64,000 nt of DNA from Malaya genurostris (Eukaryota > Arthropoda > Insecta > Diptera > Culicidae). Location: positions 182,618,866 to 182,682,865 of the forward strand of contig NC_080572.1 of the NCBI RefSeq assembly GCF_030247185.1. The letters are read 5' to 3'. Shown piece after piece: positions 23,735 to 35,410 of this stretch (the stretch's first letter is position 1; every line of letters begins with the position of its first letter). Position numbers and translations under genes: made by a program. The notes beneath the pieces are model-generated. The model was not told the DNA's origin, did no database searches, and was given only the letters and a program-made list of their open reading frames with translations.

Positions 23735-24835
23735 AAATAAATAATGATTTGCGCCCTCAGTTGGAATATTGAATGTATTTAAAAATACTACCACCCTGCG
23801 CCCCACGGCCTCACCATGATTCTGTGCCCAGGAATCATTCTTTAGGCGCCCTTAAAAATTTTCTTTTCAATATTTTTTTATCTAGTTTGAAAATAAATAA
23901 TGATTTGCGCCCTCAGTAGGAGTATTGAATGTTTTCAAAAATATTACCACCCTGCGCCCTGGAATCATTCTATAAGCGCCCTTAAAAATTTTCTTTACAT
24001 GAAGTTAGAAAATTGAATTGAAAATTAATTATGATTTGCGCCCTCAGTAGGAATATTTAATGTATTTTAAAATACTACCACCCTGCGCCCCACGGCCTCA
24101 CCATGATTCTGTGCCCAGGAATCATTCTTTAGGCGCCCGTAAAAATTTTCTTTACAAGAAGTTAGTTATCTGGTTTGAAAATAAATAATGATTTGCGCCC
24201 TCAGTAGGAGTATTCAGTGTATTCAAAAATATTACCACCCTGCGCCCTGGAATCATTCTTTAGGCGCCCTTGAAAATTTTCTTTTCAAGATTTTATTTTA
24301 TCTAGTTTGAAAATAGTTAATGATTTGCGCCCTCAGTAGCAGTATTTAATGTTTTCAAAAATATTACCACCCTGTGCTGTGGAATCATTTTGTTCGGCGC
24401 CCTTCCAAATTTTCTTTACAAGATGTTTTTTTATCTAGTTTGAAAATAATTAATGATTTGCGCCCTCAGTGGAGTATTGAATGTATTCAAAAATATTACC
24501 ACCCTGCGCCCTGGAATCATTCTTTAAGCGCCCTTTCAAATTTTCTTTACAAGATTATTTATCTAGTTTGAAAATAAATAATGATTTGCGCCCTCAGTAG
24601 GAATATTGAATGTATTTAAAAATACTACCACCCTGCCTCCCTGCGTCTCACAGCCTCACCATGATTCTGTGCCCTGGAATCATTATTTAGGCGCCCTTAA
24701 AAATTTTCTTTACAAGAAGTTAGTTATCTGGTTTGAAAATAAATAATGATTTGCGCCCTCAGTAGGAATATTGAATGTTTTTAAAAATACTTGCACTCTG
24801 CGCCCTGGAATCAAGTATATAAGCGCCCTTTTGAA
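23735..24835. repeat. Eight-copy GCGCCC minisatellite with two alternating unit lengths
   Basis: The anchor ATGATTTGCGCCCTCAG begins at 23743, 23900, 24031, 24188, 24320, 24453, 24581 and 24746, giving steps of 157, 131, 157, 132, 133, 128 and 165 bp. Long units carry an extra roughly 26-bp piece (CACGGCCTCACCATGATTCT) absent from short units. Each unit has three GCGCCC motifs set in AT-rich DNA (…CCCTGCGCCCTGGAATC…, …TAGGCGCCCTTAAAAATTTT). The long/short pattern suggests the original duplicated block was a dimer. No coding potential. Confidence 0.9.
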
Positions 24836-24992
24836 TTCTACCTTCATGAACACGTTCTTTTAAAATTTTAAATTACTTTTGCACCTTTCGTGTTTACTTG
24901 AATCAGGAATTATTTAGATTTCCGAAAACCAATTGTCTCATTTTCTGAGAAGTTTCAGTTTCATGAACTGGTTAGTCATTGACTAACTGTGA

Positions 24993-25385
24993 CTAACCGC
25001 AACTACAGCACTGGTTTGGAGATAATGTGACGATTACACTCAAACTATAATGAACTGCTACTAACTCTGCTATATAAACAGATGCAGGTTCGTCGAGCCT
25101 AAATGAAGCCGAAACATTATTGTTGAATATACCAAACCCAGTAGCCTCTTCAATTCGTGATCCGTCCGTGTAAAATATTTTCTCAGAGTCAATATGCCTG
25201 AACTTACTTGTAAATATTTTTGGGATTTCCATCGAGCGTAGGTGTTCCGGGATTCCACGCACTTCGGGCTGCATGGATAAGTCGAAAAATAGAGTTGAGT
25301 CAGAGACATTTAGGAGGCTGTCACAGATAGGAATATATCTTGAAGGGTTGATTTCCTGTGACATATGGTTAAAATATACTGTCAT
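24993..25385 (-). pseudogene. LINE RNase H domain, truncated
   Basis: The first catalytic Asp (FYTDGSRIEEATGFG) and the catalytic Glu (VYIAELVAVHYSL) are visible. The expected third motif (SDSLS) is absent because similarity stops at about 25000. No CCHC tail follows; 24836-24992 between it and the minisatellite has no feature. Confidence 0.75.
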
Positions 25386-25472
25386 GAATCTTGTTTGCGA
25401 TTGAAGCTCAACTAGCCTTTCGAAGTTATTAATAACTAGGGGATTCAGTACCTTACATCTTATTAGCAGCCG

Positions 25473-27088
25473 CTATGAAAGCTCCAAAAAACGATCTTTC
25501 AATGGAAGAACTTCCGCCAGAACTTCAAGACTCATTGTATGGGTCGAATGCATGCAGTCTAAGGTGATTCGCAGACAACAATACTGAAGTCTGATAATAT
25601 GAGAGTTTTCAGCGGAACGAAAGAAAACGCATCCATATTCCATCATTGAAAGTATCGTTGTCTGATACAATTTTATTAGATCTTCCGGATGAGCACCCCA
25701 CCAAGATCCTGTTATTGTTCGAAGAAAATTTACCCTTCGTTGGCATTTTGTTATCAGATACCTAATGTGTCTTCCCCACGTGTATTTGGAATCAAACCAC
25801 ACCCCGAGGTATTTGAAAGTAAAAATAATTCTTCCCATCATATGAAGCTGAAGCTGCGCGGGATCATGCTTTTTTGAAAAGACGACCAGTTCTGTTTTCT
25901 CCGCAGAGAATTCGATACCCAGATGAACAGCCCAAACGGACAAGTTATCTAAGGTATCTTGGAATGGTTTTAGCAGATCAATAGCTTTGGGTCCAGTAAC
26001 TGAAACCACGCCATCATCTGCCAATTGTCTGAGTGTACATGGGATTACTAGACAGCTGTCTATGTCATTCACGTAAAAATCTAGAGGAGCGGATTGAGGC
26101 ATGAGCCTTGCGGGAGATCCATGTAGCTAATTCTGAATGATGCTAAGTCGCCATATGAAAAGTGCATGCGCTTTTCTGACAAAAGGTTGTGCAAATAATT
26201 ATTTATAACCGCTGGGAGTCCATGTTGGTGGTGCTTGTCTGAAAGAACATCAATGGAAACTGAATCAAATACTTCTTTACCGTCCAAAAATATAAATGCC
26301 ATCTGTTGTTTTTGAGCGAAGGCAAATTGGATGTCAGACGAAAGCAATGCAAGGCAATCATTCATCCCTTCATCTCTACGGAAACCAAACTGTGTATCTG
26401 ACAACAAGCCGTTCGTCTCGACCCAAGTATCGAGACGTCGAAGAATATTTTTCTGATGCAGGACAACATGGCAATGGCTCTATATGAGTTGCGATTGGAA
26501 TCTGGTTTCCCCGACTTTCGAATGGCGATAACTTTCACTTGCCTGCAGTCAGGTGCAACAATGTTTTGCTCAAGAAACTTGTTGAACAATTTTAACAAAC
26601 GTCTTTTTGCGAGATCGGACAGATTCTTCACCAAGTTGAATTTAATTCTGTCCAACTCAGGAACGTTATTGTTACAAGGCAAGAGTGCTATAGCAAATTC
26701 CATCGTTAAAAAGGGGCTATCAATGGAACCATTATTTGGGATTGACTCCAGACTAATGCTCTGCGTAAGAACAGAATCTGAGCAAACTTTCCTAGCAAAG
26801 TCAAATATTTCCCACGTTACGATTCCTCATTCGTTTGGCCGTGTTCCAAAGAGTGCTCATTGAGGTTTCTCTAGACAAACCTTCGACAAAATGTCTCCAA
26901 TAGCTACATTTCTTGGTCCGAAGTATGCTCTTGTACTTGGTTTCTAAGACCATGAATTTTTCAAAATTCTGAGGAGTTCCTTCTGCCCGTTTAAGAAACG
27001 TCTTGCAAGCATTTTGTTTCGCATGTTCAGCATCGTAGTACTCTTTGTCCCACCAAGGGTTTGGATGCCTTCTGTTAGTCGTTGGCAA
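25473..27088 (-). pseudogene. LINE linker and reverse transcriptase, multiple frameshifts
   Basis: Linker: NPWWDKEYYDAEHAKQNACK (27088-26801). RT fingers: FAIALLPCNNNVPELDRIK (26703-26362). Palm, motif A: FIFLDGKEVFDSV (usual LD.K.AFDSV; 26407-26081). Then LPQGSCLNPLL (usual PQGS.LSPLL) and motif C QLADDGVV (usual YADD or FADD; 26102-25473), followed by LGIEFSAEKTELVVFSKK and the thumb. Frames change at about 26700, 26390 and 26090. The LADD and the D-G-K-E variants suggest drift, so this copy is inactive. Confidence 0.85.
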
Positions 27089-27124
27089 AGTAAAACGTTT
27101 AGTGTGGGATTCCAGCCCCCCTGC

Positions 27125-27640
27125 TCAAGTATATGTCAAGTATCTTAAATTCGATAGAAGAACTCCCCCTAGTTCTTCTATTGAATTTAAGATACTTGAC
27201 ATATTACTTTGGTATTTAATCCAGTCAATATTTTTTATCAAATCATAAGGAATATTAACTGAATTAGCAATGCCTTTGTTACTGCTAATGGAGATGATGA
27301 TTGGTAAATGATCACTACCGTGTAAATCAGGAAATACTTTCCAGGTACAATCTAGACGAATTGAAGTCAAGCAAAGAGATAAATCTAATGCACTTGGACG
27401 TGCAGGAGGTCTTGGTGTCCGTATCATACTACCCATATTTAATATTGTCATGTTAAAGTTGTCGCAAATATTATATATTGAGGATGACATAATTCCGTGC
27501 AAATTGAAATCCCCCAGAATCAATCGTGGAGCAGGAAGGGCTTCAACCATTTCATTAAGCTGTCGCTGTCCAACTTGTGCTCTTGGAGGAACATAAACCA
27601 AAGATATACAAATGTATTTTCCTTTGATGTTTTGACAAAC
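27125..27640 (-). pseudogene. LINE apurinic-like endonuclease domain (partial)
   Basis: The frame starts without its N-terminus (CQNIKGKYICISLVYVPP near 27640-27590). It then shows the GDFN motif (RLILGDFNLHG), SALDLSLC, and GSDHLPII, the conserved endonuclease signatures of LINE ORF2. The frame ends in a tail (SILNSIEELGGVLLSNLRYL) that runs into the inverted duplication, so the last residues are artefacts. The element is 5'-truncated here, and DNA left of 27640 on the plus-strand scale is unrelated. Confidence 0.8.
27131..27204. repeat. 34-bp near-perfect hairpin inside LINE
   Basis: Arms 27131-27164 and 27171-27204 pair at 33 of 34 positions (arm start ATATGTCAAGTATCTTAAAT) around a six-base CCCCCT spacer. 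The right arm is native LINE coding sequence (SNMSSILNSIEE on the minus strand). The left arm is an inverted copy of it, replacing the sequence that should link endonuclease to linker. Confidence 0.9.
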
Positions 27641-27989
27641 AAGCTTCTATACTAGAAGTCGAAGGAATGTTTAAACTATACAGGGTCCGCCAAGTAACTT
27701 TTTTTTAAACATGCAATAAAACACAAACGGTTCATCCGATTTCAAAATATATTTTTTCATATTAAAGTGCAATCTTTCCGGTTAATTGTGGAATATAATT
27801 TCGACGAAATGAATTCTTTACCACGCAATATAGGCAAATTATAACTTTAACGTCACTTCTATGTGGATTATTGACCATTTGAATTATATCAAAAGAAGAG
27901 GACAGTTTCAATAAAAAAATCTGAAGGCTTCAGAATCAACCTCAGAAGCGCAAACAGAAAACGCGTTCTGGAATAATTGGGACCACTGT

Positions 27990-28170
27990 ACACTGAAAAG
28001 TCGGGTACATAAAAATATCGATAGCTCCGTTAAAAATGGATGGACTTTAACAATCAAGCCATTGGATAGTTATTGCGAAGTAGAATTCAAGTCCATAAGC
28101 ATATTTCGTTTACAAGGTCAATAATGACAGATATTGTCAAAAAACTTCAGGATCACAATTTTCAGAGATA
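27990..28170. repeat. Fragment homologous to the repeat in BEL gag
   Basis: About 150 bp match the complement of 3130-3290: ATCGATAGCTCCGTTAAAAA, TTTACAAGGTCAATAATGAC, AGATATTGTCAAAAAACTTC. It belongs to the 5' part of the element inserted at 2823. 27645-27990 and 28340-28780 around it have no feature I can name. Confidence 0.65.
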
Positions 28171-28910
28171 CAAAAATTCTACTGTTTCAATATACGCTGC
28201 TAATCAACCGCAAAAACTGTGGCGGTTTAGAATCATCCTCCCCTACTTCTTTAGTACTAGAAAATATGTGGGATCTATACGTGGGTTGCCTCCGGTAGAA
28301 ACCTGTTCTATTAAAATGGAATCATTGTTGTTCTGAAAGCAAAATTGGCATCTAACTAATTGAAATGACTACTAAACGTCTAAGCGTGCCCACGAACGAA
28401 CTTGTAGACCACAGACAACCTTGTAAGCCAGAAACCGAAAATTTACATCCAAAACATCAAAAGCCTTTGGCGTGATGCATGAGCTGACGTTTTATCAAAT
28501 ATAGCGTTCCTTCGAACATATGGATGCAGCGGTGACATTTCTAATGAAAAAGGGATTTTAATGCACTGTGAAAAATAAAAACAAATAATAATAATCTATC
28601 GGAAATACCACTTTAAACAATTGCTAGTCGTGCATATTTCCTCCAAAAACTTTGGGCTGTTCGGATTATCCATCTTAAAAAGTTGTAACTGAAGTTGTAT
28701 TTTTTTATTATAGGTCATGTAGAATCTGTTACAAATAAATCCCAAAGTTCAAAATTAAAAAATAAGTAAAATTAAAGATCATTGCTCGCTGACGCGATAT
28801 CTAACGAACAGATGTTCCCTTTCTCACCTAGTTCCAGATTCGGATTTATCGCATAGCACATCCGTTATGACCCTATAGTGTGGACAGACACCACGCATAG
28901 GTCAAGCTGA

Positions 28911-29190
28911 TTATGTGGGCGACATTGATGAGCTGGATGTTGTCTGTTTAGGGATCCGAGCGGAGACCGAGGGATGAATGTTCAACTTTTCAGCACAGCA
29001 CTGTCTGACGGACGGCGAAGAGCAACAAGTTGCCGCTGTCAGTTGGGAATTTGTAATAGTTCCTTTCACCGGCTTCGACAGGCCGCTACAACCGGTCACG
29101 GAGATTAAGATGCTACTTGGCTTCAAGGTCACCAAGGTTAGTGCATACAATGTTAAATCAATTAATTCCTACGATACCGTTTTTTTTTAA
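28911..29190 (+). other. Possible exon or pseudo-exon of unknown type
   Basis: A GC-richer stretch with an open plus frame in two halves: DIDELDVVCLGIRAETEG, a TGA, then MFNFSAQHCLTDGEEQQVAA (28978) continuing through VSWEFVIVPFTGF to LLGFKVTKV. The frame is the same across the TGA. AAG|GTTAGT at about 29131-29139 could be a splice donor. The opposite strand is also open for 79 codons (28911-29150), so coding is uncertain. I do not recognise the protein. It could equally be unique non-coding DNA. Confidence 0.25.
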
Positions 29191-29639
29191 CGGGGGCGAC
29201 TTCAAATGTTTCAAAGAAAATCAATGTCCTCAGTGTACACCTTAGCTGGCGATTGAGGAAACATCCAATAGATGAACCACTAGATACTGAAAACACTTTA
29301 AGCTTGAATGTCGTATAGTAAAGTGTGTTGTTAAAGTACAGAGTTCAAAGATTCAATGGCAAAAATAATTGAATCCTGTTAACAAGCTGCTGATTGCTTC
29401 ATTATGAAGAAGCAGCCCACAGTCGGGATGGAGGCGCAAGGCGAAGCATTTCGAATAACGATTCGAACAAGTAAACTTTAGACATGCATCAGAATGGATC
29501 ATATAAGTGAACCATGCTCATTGCATAATGAAAGGAATTATTGGAATTTTGAACTATCTTATCTATTAATTGTTTTGAGAGCAGAAATAATGAACTATGG
29601 AAATGGTTAGCGAATTGTGCTGGCAAATATCAAAGGTCA

Positions 29640-29990
29640 AAAAAAGCTGTAGAAGAACCTATGAAGCGCTCGTTGGCACCATACAAAGCTGAAGTAGAAG
29701 ATCTTACAGAAGACATTCGAGTTTCTAATGAAAAGCACTGCATTAGAGTGAAAGATCTGAAAATGAATAAGGCTCCAGGTCCGGACGAAATCCCCAACTG
29801 TGAGCCTGACGTTTAGACGGACATGTTTAGAGCAACACTGCAAAAATGCCTGCAAGAAGGCTACTTTCCTGACTGATGGGAGGTCCAGAAGCTGGTACTG
29901 ATATCGGAAACAAGGAAACCCTCCAGAGCAGTGATTCCCAAAATGATTCCTACAACCCATCAGTCAAAATTGTCAACATTTTGGCAATGA
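29640..29990 (+). pseudogene. R1-like LINE reverse transcriptase relic
   Basis: Plus-strand frame reads VEDLTEDIRVSNEKHCIRV, then KDLKMNKAPGPDEIPN, a stop, DMFRATLQKCLQEGYFPD, a stop, and WEVQKLVLISETRKPS. NKAPGPD.IPN and the EG.FP..WK..KLV.I...GKP pattern are RT finger motifs of R1/Jockey-type LINEs. At least two stops; nothing before or after is recognisable, so it is an isolated fragment of about 350 bp. 29200-29640 and 30000-30740 around it show nothing I can name. Confidence 0.7.
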
Positions 29991-30963
29991 GTAGCAAATA
30001 GTGGACTTCGTTACTTAAAAAATCTATCTGCGAATGGTTCAGAGCAAATGTATTCATAACAAGCTTATATAAACATGTGGGATCCATCCAGGATTAAGCG
30101 AATCTATTAGTCGCAAATATAATGTGAATAGTGTGAATCATTCGATTTTTGAGATTTATAAAAATAATGCAAGTGAGCAGATGAAAACTTAAGGGGTGTT
30201 ACGGTTTAAAGTTTATGGAACAAGAATCAGTTTAAATAGATTCAATTCAAATTCCAATCAGATTTCTATTTCTAATTCAATTCATTTGTTTATTTGTTTA
30301 GCAAATGTGAGAGACACAACAAAATCTCACATATCATTACCCAGGCGGAGAATCAAATAGAGATTTGATTAGTAGGAAAAAGCAGTACTGGATCACAGTT
30401 GAAACCCCTGTTGTGTTTCATCACGTTCACAGTAGTTCAGTTGACAGACTGATTTCCGCAGATTGGAGAAGGTTGCGAATTTCTCTCTGTCTCTGTTTCT
30501 GAAAGCTTGTGTTTTCGTTTTTCGATATTTTCAATTTACTAGACATGGTTTTAGTCTGCCTTTTGTGTGGAACAATGTTATAATACTAAAGTAGAAGGGT
30601 CAGAATACGTAGAATCTTGAAAAAGAAATTATTGTTTTTATTTACTTTGTAACGTTGATAATTTAAAATGACTTTTTGAAAAAAGTCGAAAAAAACAAAG
30701 ATTTTTTTTCTGAAAGTTATAAGTAAAATTTTTCGTCGCATTTTTTATAAAGTCATGTCATTCTTCAACAAACAAACGTATTTGAATGAAAGTTTCACAG
30801 ATCGTAGATAATACAATAAACTTTAAACTTGTTGTATAAAAATTACAAAAAAGGCGAGTGGGTAATGTCAGAGACATAACTGGATGTCGTGAATACGAAA
30901 AAACTGGCACACTCCCATCACTTTTCCGAATATCAGTTAGTTGATTGATTGTATGAATTGTGC

Positions 30964-31182
<219 letters not shown>

Positions 31183-31375
31183 GATTAATCTGTATATATG
31201 GCAACACTGTTTCGCATGGCATATTTTCACACGACCCCATACTAGTATAAAGATGTATTCAACATCATCACTTCCATTGCCGTTCGTAATTGGATGTGTT
31301 AGTGACGGTGGAAATTATTTTAAGTTCCAGCTTGATGAATCTTTTGGTAGGAAATATTGAGATCTGAGTTGGTTC

Positions 31376-31790
31376 TCGTGTGTATCTTGTTTCGGCAACA
31401 GTTGCTCAGAAAATGGTAGGAAAGCGACAAAATTCAACTAGTTTTTTAGGATGATCTTTAGCACTGAAAAGTGCTTTGAATGGGCCTTGCTGGACTTTTT
31501 GGCTACCTTTCTACCGGTTTTCGGTGCCGTCGTGCTGACGGTGTCTCGTGCGTTCAGAGTAGCTGATTCAACTTAAATCACGCTAATTCTCACATCACAT
31601 TTCATTTTATACCTGCTACTGGCAGCGGTGTACGGACAGCCCTTGCCAAAATTCCTTTTCTTGTACGCAGAACGGGAAACAGTGAGACGACAGGTCCTCG
31701 ATGTTGCTCTCGTGTGTCTTGTTTAGGGAACAGTTGCTCAGTAAGTTGTAGGAAAACTGATCCACTCAACTTTTATATGGATGCTCTTGT
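31376..31790 (-). pseudogene. Histone-gene-like remnants (H2B-like, possibly H4-like)
   Basis: On the minus strand: a TATATAAAA box (31771-31779), a leader, and a Gly/Lys-rich H4-like N-terminal stretch (31627-31676, weak). Next come a second TATA box (31606-31611), a leader, and APKTGRKVAKKSSKA (31483-31527), which matches the H2B start APKTSGKAAKKSGKA at 11 of 15 residues, with ACG where ATG is expected. Three codons later comes AGCACT-TTTC-AGTGCT (31460-31475), the size and layout of the histone mRNA 3' stem-loop (six-bp stem, UUUC loop). So an H2B gene seems collapsed by deletion between its N-terminus and its 3' processing signal. A 65-bp leader-like segment is present twice (31376-31441, 31709-31773). 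H2B call moderate, H4 call tentative. Confidence 0.5.
31460..31475 (-). promoter_or_regulatory. Histone-type 3' stem-loop
   Basis: AGCACTTTTCAGTGCT on the minus strand forms a six-base-pair stem with a UUUC loop and a U-A closing pair, as in replication-dependent histone mRNAs bound by SLBP. The canonical GG at the stem base is replaced by AG. Its location directly after an H2B-like N-terminus supports the reading. Confidence 0.45.
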
Positions 31791-32605
31791 ATAGATGCAG
31801 ACATCTCGCGTTCTGATTGGCTGGTACTGTCATGGGTTAAATCAAACAGGTTTGAACTATTGAAAAACTTCAATGTTGTTGCAATACACGTTCCAGTTGG
31901 AAATTTTCGATTCTATTGGTAGTTAGATTATATAAATCCTTCTACAGATCACTGAGCTATGAGCTTTCAAAATACGAGAAAAGCAAACGCGCCTTATGAA
32001 TTATCCTCTTTGATACTCGTTTATACCAAACATTTCAGAAAAGTTTAATTTTGAACTATTTGAGATTATGTCACACAACTGAAAATTTTATCATAAAATT
32101 GTGATCATATTTCCGATGGCATGTAGTAAGAATTATGTTGATTCATTAGATACAACAGGAGATATTCACGATCAAAAGCTTATCACTCTCTCAGAGAGTA
32201 AATTTTGAACAGGTGCCCCATAGTAAAGTAGGTCATATTCACGACAAAAAAATGAATTACAATTATTGGGAACGATTGATTTTTTTTCTATGGTTTGAAT
32301 ATTTTAAAAATCGAAAAAATATATCATAACACAATCGAACATCGTTGAATCTAAATCAATTGTTTTCAAAAATTGTATGGAAAAAATATGAGAATAATTG
32401 TTTTTTGTAATTATATACAATAAATTTAAATTTATTTTATTATCTACGATCTGTAAAAGTTTCATTCAAATATGTTTGTTTGTAAAAGAATGGCAAGACT
32501 TTATAAAACTTACTTACTTTACTATGGGGTGCCTTTTCAAAATTTACGCCATACAAGAATGGGCAGAATTTTATTACGAATATCTCTTGATGTACTTAAC
32601 CCAAC

Positions 32606-33190
32606 AACGAAATTTTTGATGTGGAACGCATCTTTATTTTCTATATGGGGGTGCAAATTAGAAACTCAAGGAAAAATACACGTAGAAGTGTGGTCAGGAT
32701 TTAAGCTCTTACAGTTCAGTATATTTTGTATCAATTATTAATATTATTTCATCATTTGATTAGAAATATTTATAGGATTCGATTTGCATGTAACAAGCCA
32801 CGTGTTTTCAATTATAAGTGATTGAAATTTTGATTAGTAGTGAGTAATGTCCTATTTGGTCTGCTAAAAATCTCCGGCATACCGGATTTCCCTACCATAG
32901 ACGACGGTTTTGAAGGAGTAAGCGATATATCAAAGGAAAGGCATCGCTCTGATTGGTCAACCGATGCAAAAGCGAAGCTGTTGGAAGCACGTGAATCTAT
33001 AAATAGAAGCAAAATTATAGCTAACGTTTCAGTCCTACGCGTAGCAATGCTAGAGGTAGGTTGTTGCTAGACAGCAAGTCAAAAAGTGCCATAAAACGAT
33101 TTGAAGCTTTAATTGGTATACTCTGGTCTTGAGACATGCAAGCTCGAATGAAATTCCATGTAATGTGGTTTCGCCTGAGAAATTGACATC
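32606..33190 (+). repeat. Promoter-bearing dispersed repeat, copy 1
   Basis: Matches 62895-63475 in reverse orientation over nearly 600 bp (GGGGTGCAAATTAG; GTGTGGTCAGGATTTAAGC; GGAGTAAGCGATATATCAAA). It contains an octamer-like ATTTGCAT (about 32780-32790), an inverted CCAAT (GATTGGTC, 32951-32958), TATAAATAG (32998-33006) and a TCAGTC initiator (33029-33034). The A of the initiator is 33 bp from the TATA start, normal for an RNA polymerase II core promoter. Both copies keep this spacing. An open frame of 76 codons crosses it but no domain is recognised. Confidence 0.6.
32998..33034 (+). promoter_or_regulatory. TATA box plus initiator in repeat
   Basis: TATAAATAG and TCAGTC with canonical spacing, both identical in the second copy at about 63064-63100 (minus strand). 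Whether it drives a transcript is unknown. Confidence 0.5.
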
Positions 33191-33199
33191 TACAAAGGT

Positions 33200-33956
33200 A
33201 AAGTGCTTCAGATTAATTTCTAATTTATATAAGATGAACTCGATTGATAATGAGAATAAGTTTATCGCTTCAACCGAAATAGCAGAATGGTATAGAAACT
33301 TAACGCTATAAAAATAACTGCTTGCATACAAAACTTGAACACAAGCTTGGCGAAGAGACGCTTTAATATCAATAGCGTATCGCAAGTATGTATAAAGATA
33401 TAATTGCAAACATTTGGGATATTGGTGTAATTTCGACGGCTATAAAACAAACAATGTTCGGTGTTGGTTCCTAATCAAGATCAAGCTAGGCAGACTCTCG
33501 TGCAATTGCGGATTCAAAAGTGTGACGATTGATTGAACTGTTTGATTATAGATCATTAGAAATTTTGGTTGCCTTGTTCCACATCAATGGCTCGAACAAC
33601 CCCATGGGGGGCTGATCCTTGTAGTTTTTCTATAAGTTATCGGAAGTATGATCAGGAATTTTTGATTAAATTTTCAACAGTGTGAGATAACCATAATTGA
33701 AAAACAACGTTTTCTAAAAATTTTGAAAATATCAAGGAAAATTCATCACACTTGCTTGCCTTTTTCGCACCCGGACGACGGTTTTGAGGTAGTCAGACAC
33801 AGATCAGTTCCGATTTTCTACTGGACGAGTATGAAAGGAACTGGATGTCGAGGTGACATTTTCCCACCAACATCAGTAAGAACAAACCAAGTATGAATGA
33901 AGCATGAAACGCTCAGGTCGTGCTCACATTTGGACGCCGGGAGGAGAATTTGGTTT
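33200..33956. other. No recognisable gene
   Basis: Small ORFs only. 33740-33950 is somewhat GC-richer (CGCACCCGGACGACGG; GGACGCCGGGAGGAGAA) with no similarity found elsewhere in the window. Confidence 0.3.
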
Positions 33957-34926
<970 letters not shown>

Positions 34927-35149
34927 CAGGTTTCAGGAACTTAGTTCCAGAATACAGGTTAAGAATTCAGAACTTGCATGTTTTAACTGAATTCCGAAAC
35001 TAAATTCACAAAACTGTAGTTCAAGAACTAAATTTCAAGTGAACTCTATTCTAAGGTCTGAATTTAGCTCTTGAACTCAGGTTCAGTCCCTTATTCCTGA
35101 ATTCTTCGAATCGGTTCGTTTTAGAATCATTAACCATATTCTCAAAGAA

Positions 35150-35410
35150 TTATGCGAAACTTGTTTTACTATATACGGTCCTTTTTCAACTGGTTGTAGT
35201 TCGTAGTTTTTGTAGGAACTTTCTGCTGATTTGCTATATAAAATGCATAGGACCGACTCAGTTTATTCTAGTAGTGAAGAAGGGGAAAGCTGGCACAATT
35301 TACATAATCGATCAACTAATTGATATTCGAAGGTAAAAAGAAAGCGATTCATTTTTTTTTTTCGTATCCACGACATCCAGTTATGTCTCTGACACTACAC
35401 ACCCGTACTT
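35150..35410 (+). repeat. TATA-bearing dispersed repeat, copy related to 12690-13090
   Basis: Carries TATATAAAATGCATAG (35235-35250) and CTCAGTTTATT about 24 bp downstream, then AAGGGGAAAGCTGGC, ATCGATCAACTAATTG and CAGTTATGTCTCTGACA, ending at ACACCCGTAC. Short open frames at the 46549 and 52753 copies (minus strand) end in HPVMSLTLPTR; here the same bases are frame-shifted. 34930-35150 to the left is low-complexity AT-rich DNA with many GAATTC/AACTGAATT-like pieces. Confidence 0.55.

Larger units (their letters stand above)
24993..27640 (-). mobile_element. I-clade non-LTR retrotransposon, truncated and broken
   Basis: Reading the minus strand from 27640 to 24993: endonuclease, linker, reverse transcriptase, RNase H, in at least five frames. 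ORF1 and the N-terminal endonuclease are missing on the 5' side, and RNase H stops before its last catalytic Asp. RNase H after RT is the mark of I/R1/LOA-type LINEs; overall motif wording fits the I/Loner types of mosquitoes (inference). The 5' part was rearranged at 27131-27204, where an inverted duplication replaces normal coding sequence. Confidence 0.85.

Noticed and set aside
23735..24835. Possible CRISPR-like array
   Set aside because: Units are 128-165 bp, repeated over their whole length without unique spacers, in a eukaryotic repeat setting; this is a minisatellite.
26456..26863. 135-codon plus-strand ORF
   Set aside because: Shadow of the LINE reverse transcriptase on the minus strand.
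28973..28977. Selenocysteine readthrough at the TGA
   Set aside because: No SECIS-like element could be defended and the ORF itself is not recognised.
32606..33190. Downstream histone H3, H4 or H2A coding sequence after the TATA/initiator
   Set aside because: Attempts to match the first codons gave only scattered identities with stops; not supportable.
35237..35262. Strong core promoter in the 35.2-kb repeat
   Set aside because: The TATA-to-TCAGT distance (about 23-25 bp) is shorter than usual and differs from the other repeat copies, so it is only noted in the repeat entry.
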